A stretch of DNA of 64,000 nucleotides, taken from the NCBI RefSeq assembly GCF_033097485.1, contig NZ_AP028634.1, forward strand, positions 1,913,126-1,977,125, read 5' to 3'. Position 1 is the stretch's first letter; each line of letters opens with the position of its first letter. Shown here in pieces: positions 34,379 through 42,887 of the stretch. Position numbers and translations under genes: made by a program. Under the pieces are notes generated by a model that saw only the letters and a list, made by a program, of their open reading frames with translations, made no database searches and was not told the origin of the DNA. The DNA comes from Pyrofollis japonicus. Its GTDB lineage: Archaea; Thermoproteota; Thermoprotei_A; Sulfolobales; Pyrodictiaceae.

Positions 34379-35572
34379 AGGCATCTTCCTCTTCCATGCC
34401 CTAATCGCCGCCTCTGCAACTAGCCAGGGTTCTTCTACAACTGGCGCGTCCAGGGACTCTTCTAGCCATAGCTTTCTAAGGCTCTTCACAACATTCTCTC
34501 TGCTGAGAATTTCACACCTCTCATTCTCGGATCTCTCGCCGATAAGTTGCTTCGCATAAGCTATCGGCTTCGCTACCTTCGCGGGAAAGCGCCACAAGTG
34601 TTGCTCCTTAAAGTACTCATAGCTAGTCCAGTTATACCATTTCTTCCACGTCTTTTCAAACACCTTCTCTATAAGCCTAGGGTCTTCAAGCTCAGGTAGC
34701 TCGGCAAACTCGTATAGCACGCGGTAAGGGCATAGGTCGCAAGCCACTCGGGGTGATCCCTCGAGATAGGCCGGGTGGATTAAGCCCGACTGTCTTACCA
34801 GGCTAATTATGTCTAGCAGTGTAAGCATGTATGTTGGCCTAAACTTTCGCCCAGCCAGTACAAGGCGGGCAGCAGCCGCCTTATAGAGTCGCTCAAACCT
34901 CTTAGGCGACTCTGTAAGCCTATCGCCTACAACCTCGACTGCACGAGGATCCTCTTTTAGGACTTTGCGCATGGGTTTAGCCTTATACATTGTGCAGAAC
35001 CGGTAGCCTCGCCTAGGCATGCCTTTCCATTTCAGTAATGCCTTCATCTCCCGCCTAGGAGCCTCAACGAACTCTATAGTGACGCCCAGCTTCTCCTCAA
35101 CTGTTTCGACGAATCTAACGTTTCTGGGGCTTTCGAGAAAAGGAATATGAATATACATTATGTGGAGCTTGAAGCTAATGTATTCCTGGAGCTTGAGAAG
35201 GACTAGTAAAGTTGCTAAAGAGTCCTTGCCACCGCTGAAACCGAGGAGAACCCTCCTACCCCTAATCTCTTTGCCAACGAGGCGGGCAAGCCACCTTGCG
35301 TACTCGTCTAGGTCAACTACTACACGTGCATGAACATATGGTGGGGCCATAACCCAGGGGCCGATTGGTGCAAATCCTTCACCCTTGTCGCCCTTAATTC
35401 GTAGCACACCCCGGTTGTCTAGTAACTCAGTAATGTCGATTGCTCTCTCTACGTTAAGCCATAGAAAGTATCTGCACTGTCCACTAGGACTGCAAATCAG
35501 GGTGGCATCGCCACCGCTTCCTATAACGCCAACAAGTCTCCCTCCATCTATGAGCGGGTAAAGCTCTGTCAT
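34334..35572 (-). CDS. PP-loop ATPase, PAPS-reductase family (first of a divergent pair)
   Basis: Protein of 412 residues. The PP-loop SGGKDS is at 113-118 (VLLGFSGGKDSLATLLVLLKL). A later cysteine in RRGYRFCTMYKAKPM and a knuckle CDLC in VACDLCPYR may form a metal or catalytic site. An N-terminal 100-residue region with CSPSGQC precedes the catalytic domain. The family adenylates substrates in sulfur transfer, amidation and PAPS reduction, but the reductase-specific ECGLH tail is absent, so simple sulfate reduction is unlikely. It is divergent from a paralogue at 35772. Confidence 0.75.
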   Translation of the reverse strand: MTELYPLIDGGRLVGVIGSGGDATLICSPSGQCRYFLWLNVERAIDITELLDNRGVLRIKGDKGEGFAPIGPWVMAPPYVHARVVVDLDEYARWLARLVGKEIRGRRVLLGFSGGKDSLATLLVLLKLQEYISFKLHIMYIHIPFLESPRNVRFVETVEEKLGVTIEFVEAPRREMKALLKWKGMPRRGYRFCTMYKAKPMRKVLKEDPRAVEVVGDRLTESPKRFERLYKAAAARLVLAGRKFRPTYMLTLLDIISLVRQSGLIHPAYLEGSPRVACDLCPYRVLYEFAELPELEDPRLIEKVFEKTWKKWYNWTSYEYFKEQHLWRFPAKVAKPIAYAKQLIGERSENERCEILSRENVVKSLRKLWLEESLDAPVVEEPWLVAEAAIRAWKRKMPLAMLENGAKHVGNN

Positions 35573-35701
35573 GGCAAGCTCCTCTAGGCAATGGGGTGCT
35601 CAGAGACTGTAGGGGGCGGTCTCCTCATATACCGCGGCGACTCAACCCCTCATCACGGCTCGGCCGCTCCGTTAGTCAGTGAAGCTACCTTATTCAGCGA
35701 T

Positions 35702-35712
35702 AATATTTTATG
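35702..35712 (+). promoter_or_regulatory. TATA box for the second PP-loop gene
   Basis: AATATTTTATG is a good box A; initiation near 35735 would give a leader of about 37 bases before ATG 35772. It stands in an otherwise GC-rich divergent spacer. Confidence 0.45.
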
Positions 35713-35771
35713 CTAGAGTAAAGAATGATAAGGAGCTTTTCGGTCATAGGTGACTACAAGGTATACTGGGA

Positions 35772-37184
35772 ATGTTTAGAATCGTGACGCGTGCCAGCAA
35801 GGATGCATCGGCTGTTAAGGCTGCTCTTGAGAGATTCTACCCTGGATGGGGTATTGAGGTTAAGACGCTTAAAGGCGTTCGCAAAGTAGATGATATGCTT
35901 GCAAATATATACTCTATCCTCGAGGAGGATGGATCCAAGCCAACAATTATTCTTCTCGGAAGAGAAGATGAGGCTAAGATACCTGTTATCGAGGAAAAGC
36001 TTCCTCCAGGCGTAGTAGCTCACGTTGTGCCAAGGCGAAGCGTGAGGAATGCACGGCTAGAGCTCATCGCTGCCGAGATTGCACGTGCCCGGGCAAAGTT
36101 TCGCCTCCTCGCAGCCTGGGATGACAAGAGGAACATATACGTGTTTGGTGCTCGTGGAAAAAGGCTTGAGAAACTAGGCTTTGAGCCAAGCTTTGAACTC
36201 TTCATAGGTCTTGGCTCCTTTAGCCGACTTGTATCAGTGCTTGCAGGGGGTAAGATAGGGGATAATCCTCTTGTTCTTCGCACTCATGGGAATCTACACC
36301 TTGTTTACAATGGTCCGCTTGTTAGGGCGGAGCTCGAGATACCAGATTATGGAGTAGCGCCTCGCGCGCGCATAGTTGGCTCGAAACCAGTAAGTGTTAG
36401 CCTAGACAGCCTAGTAGATGCGAATAGGGAGACGATAGACCTCTTAGCAAGTTACTCTAAGGAGTTCCTTCTCGGACTAGGCGAATTCGACACTGTTATC
36501 GTGCCTTGGAGCGGTGGAAAGGACAGCACTGCAGCCCTCCTACTAGCCATAGAGGCGTTTGGAGCCGATAAAGTAACGGCGTTGTATGTTGATACCGGCA
36601 CCGAGTTCCCATCCTCGAAGAGCTACGTGTACGAGGTCGCCGAAAAGCTTGGAGTAAAGCTGGTCGAGGCATATGCTGGCATAGATAAGGAATTACTGAG
36701 CGGAAGCATGCCAATGCCTAGCCACGATAACCGTTGGTGTACCGGGCTGAAGATAGAGGCTATCGAGAAAAAGGTACGCGAGCTCGCTAGGGGAAGAACA
36801 CTCCTCGTAATAGGTGATAGAGATGCCGAGTCTCCTCGAAGGAGCCAGCGGCCACCTGTAAGACCGGGGCCGGCTAGCAATGTGATCGCTGCAGCCCCTC
36901 TCAAGATGTGGAGCGGGGCTCATATACAACTATACATACTTTCACGGGGGCTAAGGCTCAACCCAATGTACTATGCCGGTTTCTATAGGATAGGGTGCTA
37001 CATGTGCCCCGCTCTTCGTAGCTGGGAGTTGCTAGCGATAAGCGAGTATAGGAAAGAGTATTTGAGGTTGCTTAGAAGCCCCATTTTTCGAAGATTTATC
37101 TCTATGCGGCTGCGCAGGCGTTACAAGCATGGTTTCGACAGCGAAGGATGTGATGCAGACAGTGTAGCAATTTGTAGCCAGTGA
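35772..37184 (+). CDS. PP-loop ATPase, PAPS-reductase family (second of a divergent pair)
   Basis: Protein of 470 residues. An N-terminal domain of about 230 residues (DDMLANIYSILEED, TIILLGREDEAKIPVIEEKL, RFRLLAAWDDKRNIYVFG-type segments) precedes the PP-loop SGGKDS at 247-252. Downstream are LYVDTGTEFPSSKSYVYEVA, NRWCTGLKIEAIEKKV, DRDAESPRRS and CYMCPALRSWEL, giving cysteines analogous to those of its divergent neighbour. DTGTEFP is characteristic of PAPS-reductase-like proteins. The C-terminal tail is very basic and has two more cysteines. RNA or tRNA thiolation is an attractive role, but this is inference. Confidence 0.75.
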   Translation: MFRIVTRASKDASAVKAALERFYPGWGIEVKTLKGVRKVDDMLANIYSILEEDGSKPTIILLGREDEAKIPVIEEKLPPGVVAHVVPRRSVRNARLELIAAEIARARAKFRLLAAWDDKRNIYVFGARGKRLEKLGFEPSFELFIGLGSFSRLVSVLAGGKIGDNPLVLRTHGNLHLVYNGPLVRAELEIPDYGVAPRARIVGSKPVSVSLDSLVDANRETIDLLASYSKEFLLGLGEFDTVIVPWSGGKDSTAALLLAIEAFGADKVTALYVDTGTEFPSSKSYVYEVAEKLGVKLVEAYAGIDKELLSGSMPMPSHDNRWCTGLKIEAIEKKVRELARGRTLLVIGDRDAESPRRSQRPPVRPGPASNVIAAAPLKMWSGAHIQLYILSRGLRLNPMYYAGFYRIGCYMCPALRSWELLAISEYRKEYLRLLRSPIFRRFISMRLRRRYKHGFDSEGCDADSVAICSQ

Positions 37185-37203
37185 TTCATTAGCCCCTAAC
37201 TTC

Positions 37204-37212
37204 CTTTATAAG
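37204..37212 (+). promoter_or_regulatory. TATA box for the candidate C/D sRNA
   Basis: CTTTATAAG matches box A closely. Initiation about 25-30 bases downstream coincides with the terminal stem of the element at 37239-37314. Confidence 0.5.
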
Positions 37213-37238
37213 GGCGGGCCTCTTTTCAGCCTCTCTAT

Positions 37239-37314
37239 GGTGCTGATAACCCCTGTTGCTTCAGAGCCCCTGAGGGGCGGGGGGCTGTGAAGACTTCAGC
37301 GGCGACTGAGCACC
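37239..37314 (+). ncRNA. Candidate C/D box guide sRNA
   Basis: A terminal stem GGTGC (37239-37243)/GCACC (37310-37314) brackets box C TGATAA (37244-37249, one change from TGATGA) and box D CTGA (37306-37309). Internally C' is GTGAAGA (37287-37293), with exactly 12 bases between it and box D. D' could be CTGA at 37270 or CAGA at 37262; with the latter, a small GCCCC-TGA-GGGGC hairpin lies between D' and C'. A TATA box at 37204-37212 fits transcription of this unit. Such RNAs guide 2'-O-methylation with L7Ae, Nop5 and fibrillarin. The weak box C keeps confidence moderate. Confidence 0.45.
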
Positions 37315-37448
37315 TAAGATACGGTTAGACATGTAGTGGGGCGAATAGTTACGCTGGCCCCTCGTATACTTGATACTAAGCTGAACGCCCTTAGAGGATC
37401 ACCGGGTAGTGTGCCCCTTGTCTCTATGAAGCAGTGGTGCCTAGCACA

Positions 37449-39671
37449 ATGGGTATCGAGGCGCTGCCAGAGGATTTGAGGCAGCTATTACTAAGCATAG
37501 GTGTAAAGGAACTGTTCCCAATACAAGAGAAGGCCATAAAAGCTGGCCTCCTAGAAGGGAAAAGCATTGTTGTCTCGTCACCAACGGGTTCCGGTAAGAG
37601 CCTTGTAGCGCTTCTTGCCGCAGTTGCAGCGTTGACAAAGATGCCTGGCTGCAAGGCTGTTTACGCAGCCCCTCTTCGCAGCCTCGTCTACGAGAGAGCA
37701 GCAGAGTGGAAGAAAATCCTTGGCGATATTGGGCTCCGCGTGGCAGTCTCTACCGGAGACTATGATAAAGTAGAGCCTTGGCTCGGCGAAGCAGACGCAA
37801 TAATGGTTACGTACGAGAAACTTGACTCGCTGATAAGGCATGGCGCCTACTGGCTTCCAAGAGTATGCTTACTTGTCGTTGACGAGATACACTACGTGGC
37901 GGACACGAAGAGGGGCCCCGTTCTCGAAACGATTATAGCACGGCTCTCGGACATTGTAGGCTCTCTACAGATAGTTGCGCTGAGTGCTACTATAGCGAAC
38001 GCGGATGAGATAGCCAATTGGCTTGGGGCTCGCCTTGTAAGGGATGATTGGCGCCCAGTCCCTCTCCGGGAAGGCGTCTTCAATAACTACACCATATACT
38101 GGGATGATGGCGAAGAAACGAGCGTTGAGAAAAGGACAGGAACACCTAGCCTTGATGCAGCCCTTGAGGTGGTTGCCCAGGGCGGCCAAGCCATAGTCTT
38201 TACGCAGTCTCGCAGGAAGACGCTAGACCTGGCAGAAAAGCTTCTCCGCATAGTAGAAGTTAGGCAGGATTTGCAGAAGCTCCTAGATCCTCCTGATAGC
38301 GTAGAGGCCTATGTCGAGCAGCTTCTGTCGCGCACGGAGCACGTGGAACTCAACACGAGGCTTGCAAGGCTCCTCCGTAGAGGAATAGGAATACACCACG
38401 CTGGCCTTGCAAGCTATCAGAGGGATGTTGTAGAAAGGGCCTTCAGGGAAAGGACAATATACGTAATATTTGCTACACCGACCCTTGCTGCCGGCGTAAA
38501 CCTACCTGCACGACGTGTCGTAGTGGACTCTCTTTATCGTTACAGCAAGGGCTCATCGCAGCCAATAGATGTTATGGAGTATAAGCAGCTTGCTGGGCGA
38601 GCTGGGCGCCCCGGACTCGACGAACAAGGAGAGGCTGTGATAATTGCGCGCAACTCTAACCAAGCTTGGAGCTTCTTATTTAAATATGTACGGGGAAGCC
38701 CGGAGCCTATTGTCTCAAAACTCGTCTCAGAGGCGTCGATGCGCTCACAAGTCCTAGCAGTTCTTGCAGGCCTAGGTGAGGCATCAATAGATAACGTGAT
38801 CTCCGTCTTCGAGAAGACCCTATACGCGAAGCAGTTCGGGAGCCCAGCGAAAGCTGTTGAGAAGACGCTAACAGAGCTAGAAATCTATGGTTTCGTCGAG
38901 GAGCTGAGACCAGGATACTACGCGGCCACGCCGATAGGCAAGAGGGTTGTAGAGCTCTATGTAGACCCATTAACAGCGCACAGAATCGTAAAAGGCTTAT
39001 CGAATATACATGAACCCGAGCACTATGTCCTAGAAACTCTGTTCCTAATACTGTGGAACCCCGATGCTGTACATCTTCGTCCCCCACGTAGTCTGCATCT
39101 AGAGCTTGAAGCAGAAGCTGAGGACATGCTCAACGAGCTAGGATTCGAGTACCCCAGCGACTACACGGAGATGGATGTCGCAGTTGCGGCTAAAGCCCTC
39201 TATACTGCACAGGCACTACTTGATTGGATAAACGAGGTTCACGAGGACGCAATCCTCTCGCAATACGGCGCAGACCCAGGCGATTTGAGAACAGTGGTAG
39301 AAACTGCCTCATGGCTCGCTTACTCGGCATCCCAGTTGGCCCGCCTCCAGGCACACCCCGGGGCAGTCTTCCTCGAAGACCTCTCGCAGATGATAAAGCA
39401 CGGTGTACGGCGCGAGTTATTGGAACTAGTAAAGCTCCCCGGTATAGGAAGGGTGCGCGCAAGAATACTCTACGAGAAGGGATATACAAGCCCAGACGAA
39501 GTGGCCAAACTAAGCCCTGAACAGTTAGCGAGCCTTCTACGAGGCCTCGGCGAGCATAGAGCACGGCTAGCCCTTGAAAGGGCACAACAGTTCAGAACCA
39601 TAGATAGAAATACAAGGGAGAAAAACAATGACAAGCGCAAGAGGACACTATTCGACTATATGGGCGGCTAA
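37449..39671 (+). CDS. hel308: Hel308-like superfamily 2 DNA helicase
   Basis: Protein of about 740 residues. Motifs in order: Q-motif LFPIQEKAI, Walker A SPTGSGKS, APLRSLVYER, STGDYD, Walker B VVDEIHY, ALSATIAN, GIGIHHAGLASYQRD, FATPTLAAGVNLPARRVV and QLAGRAGRPG. A winged-helix/ratchet region follows, and the C-terminal helix-hairpin-helix is KLPGIGRVRARILYEKG. This set matches archaeal Hel308, which unwinds lagging strands at stalled forks; ASCC3/Brr2-like relatives are an alternative. ATG 37449 (MGIEALPEDL) is favoured over GTG 37434. It follows the putative sRNA unit. Confidence 0.9.
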   Translation: MGIEALPEDLRQLLLSIGVKELFPIQEKAIKAGLLEGKSIVVSSPTGSGKSLVALLAAVAALTKMPGCKAVYAAPLRSLVYERAAEWKKILGDIGLRVAVSTGDYDKVEPWLGEADAIMVTYEKLDSLIRHGAYWLPRVCLLVVDEIHYVADTKRGPVLETIIARLSDIVGSLQIVALSATIANADEIANWLGARLVRDDWRPVPLREGVFNNYTIYWDDGEETSVEKRTGTPSLDAALEVVAQGGQAIVFTQSRRKTLDLAEKLLRIVEVRQDLQKLLDPPDSVEAYVEQLLSRTEHVELNTRLARLLRRGIGIHHAGLASYQRDVVERAFRERTIYVIFATPTLAAGVNLPARRVVVDSLYRYSKGSSQPIDVMEYKQLAGRAGRPGLDEQGEAVIIARNSNQAWSFLFKYVRGSPEPIVSKLVSEASMRSQVLAVLAGLGEASIDNVISVFEKTLYAKQFGSPAKAVEKTLTELEIYGFVEELRPGYYAATPIGKRVVELYVDPLTAHRIVKGLSNIHEPEHYVLETLFLILWNPDAVHLRPPRSLHLELEAEAEDMLNELGFEYPSDYTEMDVAVAAKALYTAQALLDWINEVHEDAILSQYGADPGDLRTVVETASWLAYSASQLARLQAHPGAVFLEDLSQMIKHGVRRELLELVKLPGIGRVRARILYEKGYTSPDEVAKLSPEQLASLLRGLGEHRARLALERAQQFRTIDRNTREKNNDKRKRTLFDYMGG

Positions 39672-39705
39672 GCTTAAGAAAGAGCCCCGGGAATACAACA
39701 ACTTA

Positions 39706-39769
39706 CTGGCTATGAAGTGACCGCCAGTGACTGAGAACCGTAATCGATGAGGACAGCTTCGCCGACCAG
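39706..39769 (+). ncRNA. Weak candidate C/D box sRNA
   Basis: CTGG (39706-39709) can pair with CCAG (39766-39769). Between them are ATGAAGT (39712-39718, weak box C), a 12-base spacer, a perfect D' CTGA (39731-39734), TCGATGA (39744-39750, C'), an 11-base spacer and CCGA (39762-39765, weak D). Spacing fits archaeal C/D guides, but three of four boxes deviate and the promoter is unclear. Confidence 0.25.
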
Positions 39770-39872
39770 AGCCTCTCCTTTAACGCTAGAACAACTTAAA
39801 AAGCAAAACCATGTTTCTTCCCTACTGTATACGTTGAGCATTAACTTAATTTTTAACCGGTGGTGGGCCGTT

Positions 39873-40835
39873 GTGCCTCGATTCGACATAGTCTTCGGGC
39901 CCGTATACTCCCGGCGCCTCGGACTCTCTCTAGGTATCAACAATATCCCCTACAAGTATTGCAGCTATACATGTATATACTGTCAGCTAGGCAGAACTAT
40001 AAGATTGACAATTGAGAGAAAACCATTCTCCAACCCCAATGAAATCGTTAGAGCCGTTGCCGAGAAACTAGCCGGGCTCGACAAACCAGTAGACTATGTA
40101 ACCTTTGTTCCAGGTGGAGAACCGACGCTAGACACAATGCTCGGCCGCGACATAGAGGCTTTGAAAAAAGAACTAGGAGTAAGAGTAGCAGTCTTATCGA
40201 ACGCCTCTCTCCTATGGATTAAAGAGGTTAGAGAAGACTTAGCCTCAGCCGACACCGTCTCAGTAAAAGTAGATGCCGGTGACGAAGCGGTTTGGAAGAG
40301 GGTTGACAGACCTCACCCATCGCTTAGCTTCAACAAGGTAGTGGAAGGTATACTTGAGTTTAGGGACGAATATGGTGGAAGACTGATAACAGAGACAATG
40401 CTTGTCAAAGACGTTAATGACAGTATAGAGGAGCTCAGAAAGATAGCCGTCCTCATAGAGGAGATAAGGCCGGCAACGGCATACATCATGGTACCTGTCC
40501 GCCCGCCGGCAGAGCCCTGGGTTAGGCCAGCAAGTGCCGAGGCACTGGTCGCTCTCTACAGAATGTTGGAGGAACGCGGTATAGGGGCAGAGATACTTGG
40601 CAGGCCTGAGCCACCACCGCCACCACCCCATGAAGACCCTCTACGGTTTGTGGCAGCAACAGTAGCTGTTCATCCACTAAGACTGAGCTATGTGCAAAGA
40701 ATTTTCGAGGAAAAAGGTCTAAGCATAGAGGCTGCCCTTAAGGAGCTTATCAACAAGTATGGCGTCGAAGTCGTAAGCTATGGGGGCGAAAAATTCCTTG
40801 TAAGGAGACCAAGAGCTGAAATCGCTAAGAAATAG
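39873..40835 (+). CDS. Radical SAM protein (COG0731-type, wyosine-synthase-like)
   Basis: Protein of 320 residues with FGPVYSRRLGLSLGINN and the radical SAM cluster CSYTCIYC (Cx3Cx2C). VTFVPGGEPTL is the GGE SAM-binding motif. Members of COG0731 are annotated as tRNA wyosine-related or as uncharacterised Fe-S oxidoreductases. A proline run of six precedes a C-terminal 75-residue domain that looks like a winged helix (RLSYVQRIFEEKG...KYGVEVVSYGGEKFLV). GTG 39873 is chosen because family alignment begins there and TTAATTTTTAACC at 39846-39858 suggests a leaderless transcript. A second relative is at 59819. Confidence 0.85.
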   Translation: MPRFDIVFGPVYSRRLGLSLGINNIPYKYCSYTCIYCQLGRTIRLTIERKPFSNPNEIVRAVAEKLAGLDKPVDYVTFVPGGEPTLDTMLGRDIEALKKELGVRVAVLSNASLLWIKEVREDLASADTVSVKVDAGDEAVWKRVDRPHPSLSFNKVVEGILEFRDEYGGRLITETMLVKDVNDSIEELRKIAVLIEEIRPATAYIMVPVRPPAEPWVRPASAEALVALYRMLEERGIGAEILGRPEPPPPPPHEDPLRFVAATVAVHPLRLSYVQRIFEEKGLSIEAALKELINKYGVEVVSYGGEKFLVRRPRAEIAKK

Positions 40836-40878
40836 AATATAGGCGGATCACGCTCTCACAAAAAGGTGTGAATGCACT

Positions 40879-41250
40879 TTGACAGAATGTATTTGGTCAA
40901 GGAAACTCCTCTTAATAGCCAGTCGGCTGGGAATCAAGATACCCAGCGAGATAGCTGCCCGTATCTGCATGCTTGACGACTCAGTGGCATTCAGTGTAAC
41001 AGAACTCTTTGACTTTGTATCAAAATTTGTCGTTGTTAGTGATCCTCTTGCACGAAAGGAATTGGGCAACGATATCGAGAGCTCTCTTATGGAATTGTAT
41101 AGGGTTGTTAGAGGGGTATATGGCAGACATATCCCTCGTAGTCTCTACGATGCTCTCAAGGCCGTCATGCAGAGGCCCGACGATAAGGAGCAGCTAGCTT
41201 TCCTTCTAGGTGCACTCCGCGAGTTTCTTGACGAGCTCTCCGGGACTTAG
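40879..41250 (+). CDS. Small hypothetical helical protein
   Basis: Protein of 123 residues starting with TTG (MTECIWSRKLLLIASRLG). It is almost entirely helical, with IPSEIAARICMLDDSVAFS, LMELYRVVRGVYGRHIPRSLYDALKAV and a C-terminal FLLGALREFLDELSG. No family is recognised. TCACA and TGTGA (40859-40874) can pair across the presumed ribosome binding site GGTGTGA. It probably belongs with the radical SAM gene upstream (43-base gap). Confidence 0.55.
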   Translation: MTECIWSRKLLLIASRLGIKIPSEIAARICMLDDSVAFSVTELFDFVSKFVVVSDPLARKELGNDIESSLMELYRVVRGVYGRHIPRSLYDALKAVMQRPDDKEQLAFLLGALREFLDELSGT

Positions 41251-41284
41251 TTTCGGCGACACTGAGACTGTGTGGCCGAGAAGT

Positions 41285-41294
41285 GCTTTATAGA
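41285..41294 (+). promoter_or_regulatory. TATA box for tip49
   Basis: GCTTTATAGA resembles box A, with initiation expected near 41318 and the GTG start at 41341. Confidence 0.4.
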
Positions 41295-41340
41295 TTTTAA
41301 TGAAATATTTTTGTAGAAGCGCTTCCCATGAAGACTCTCG

Positions 41341-42702
41341 GTGAAGAAAGTGGCTTCAATAAAGGAGGTAAAACCAGTAAGAGAGCTACGTAGAGTTGGC
41401 GCTCATAGCCATATCCGTGGCCTCGGACTTGACGAAAAAGGACGCGCAAAGTTCATAGCGGACGGCATGGTTGGGCAAACAGAGGCGCGTGAAGCAGCTG
41501 GAATAGTCGTACAGATGATAAAAGAAGGCAAGATGGCTGGTCGTGGAGTCCTTCTAGTAGGCCCATCCGGGACCGGTAAGACCGCCATAGCAGTAGGCAT
41601 TGCTAAGGAACTAGGCGAAGACACCCCCTTCGTCGCAATGAGCGGCGCAGAGATCTATAGCAGCGAGTTAAAGAAGACGGAAGTACTCATGCAAGCAATA
41701 CGAAAATCAATAGGCGTAAGAATCAAGGAGAGAAGGTTAGTCTATGAAGGCGTTGTCTCAAAGATAAGGGTCGCTTATGTTAAACACCCCTATAACCCCT
41801 ACGTAAGAATACCACGTGAAGCAGAGATCACGCTTGAGACAAGGGATGATAGTCTAACACTAAGAGTTGGCGAAGATGTTGCTGTTCAGCTGCTCCAGCT
41901 ACGCATCCGCAAAGGCGATGTTATATGGATAGACGCGGAGACAGGCGAGGTCCACAAAACTGGTAGCGTGTGCAAGGAGAAGCGATACGACGTCTCTGCT
42001 TACCGGTGCGTAGAGGAGCCAAGCGGCCCTGTGAAAAAGGACAAGGAAATAGTCTATACGCTAACGCTACACGACTTAGACGTAAGCCTTGCTGCACAGA
42101 GGGCAGCATTTGCATCACTACTTGGCATGCCTCCTACAAGGGAGATACCAAACGAAGTCAGACAGAGAGTGGACGAGGAGGTAAAGAAGCTGATAGAGAG
42201 CGGCAAGGCAGAGCTAATACCGGGCGTCCTCTTCATAGATGACGCACATATGCTAGACATAGAAGCATTTAGCTTCCTCACAAGAGCAATGGAGAGTGAG
42301 ATGAGCCCAATACTGGTACTAGCAACGAACCGTGGTATGACAAAGATACGTGGGACAGACATAGAGTCGCCGCACGGTATACCTCTTGACCTCCTTGATA
42401 GATTACTGATTATACGTACCAGGCCGTACACTGCTGATGAGATAAAGGAAATCTTAAGGATAAGAGCAGATGAGGAAGACATACCACTAAGTGAAGACGC
42501 GCTAGAAGAGCTAACTAAGCTAGGCGCTGAAAGAAGCCTACGCTACGCCGTACAGCTAATGGAGCCGGCACGCATACTAGCAGAGCGCGAGGGAAGAACA
42601 AAGGTTACCGCAGAAGACGTGAGGAGGGCAGCAAAATACTTCGTAGATGTAAGGGAGAGCACAAGGTACGTACAAGAGTACGAAGAGAAATTCCTCAAAT
42701 AA
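41341..42702 (+). CDS. TIP49/RuvB-like AAA+ ATPase (pontin/reptin homologue)
   Basis: Protein of 453 residues with [19 protein letters not shown] (the eukaryotic-type TIP49 N terminus), [16 protein letters not shown], Walker A GPSGTGKT, the long insertion domain (about 115-275) with an OB-like fold, Walker B FIDDAHML, sensor 1 ILATNRG and sensor 2 [13 protein letters not shown]. Walker B has DDAH rather than the common DEVH. In eukaryotes these form hexamers in chromatin remodelling and snoRNP assembly; archaeal function is little studied. GTG is the start. The next gene encodes IMP dehydrogenase. Confidence 0.93.
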   Translation: MKKVASIKEVKPVRELRRVGAHSHIRGLGLDEKGRAKFIADGMVGQTEAREAAGIVVQMIKEGKMAGRGVLLVGPSGTGKTAIAVGIAKELGEDTPFVAMSGAEIYSSELKKTEVLMQAIRKSIGVRIKERRLVYEGVVSKIRVAYVKHPYNPYVRIPREAEITLETRDDSLTLRVGEDVAVQLLQLRIRKGDVIWIDAETGEVHKTGSVCKEKRYDVSAYRCVEEPSGPVKKDKEIVYTLTLHDLDVSLAAQRAAFASLLGMPPTREIPNEVRQRVDEEVKKLIESGKAELIPGVLFIDDAHMLDIEAFSFLTRAMESEMSPILVLATNRGMTKIRGTDIESPHGIPLDLLDRLLIIRTRPYTADEIKEILRIRADEEDIPLSEDALEELTKLGAERSLRYAVQLMEPARILAEREGRTKVTAEDVRRAAKYFVDVRESTRYVQEYEEKFLK

Positions 42703-42887
42703 CTCGTCGGCCTCCGGTGTTGCGACTATATTGGTACTGCTTTTCCAATAATGCATGTTACCGACACATACTCATAACGCCTTCTTTTGACTACTTATTA
42801 ACCTCTAGAGAAGATATAGTCGAATCAAAGCCTAGCCAGGAAAGAGTCATTTCTTGCCCCTATCGGCTCGGAAGATGGTGTTGCTCA

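Noticed and set aside
35600-35656. Possible minus-strand C/D sRNA: perfect GTGATGA and CTGA 57 bases apart between the PP-loop genes.
   Set aside because: There is no terminal stem, the D' position reads CCGC, and the C'-D spacer is 18 bases. Likely chance in a GC-rich divergent spacer.
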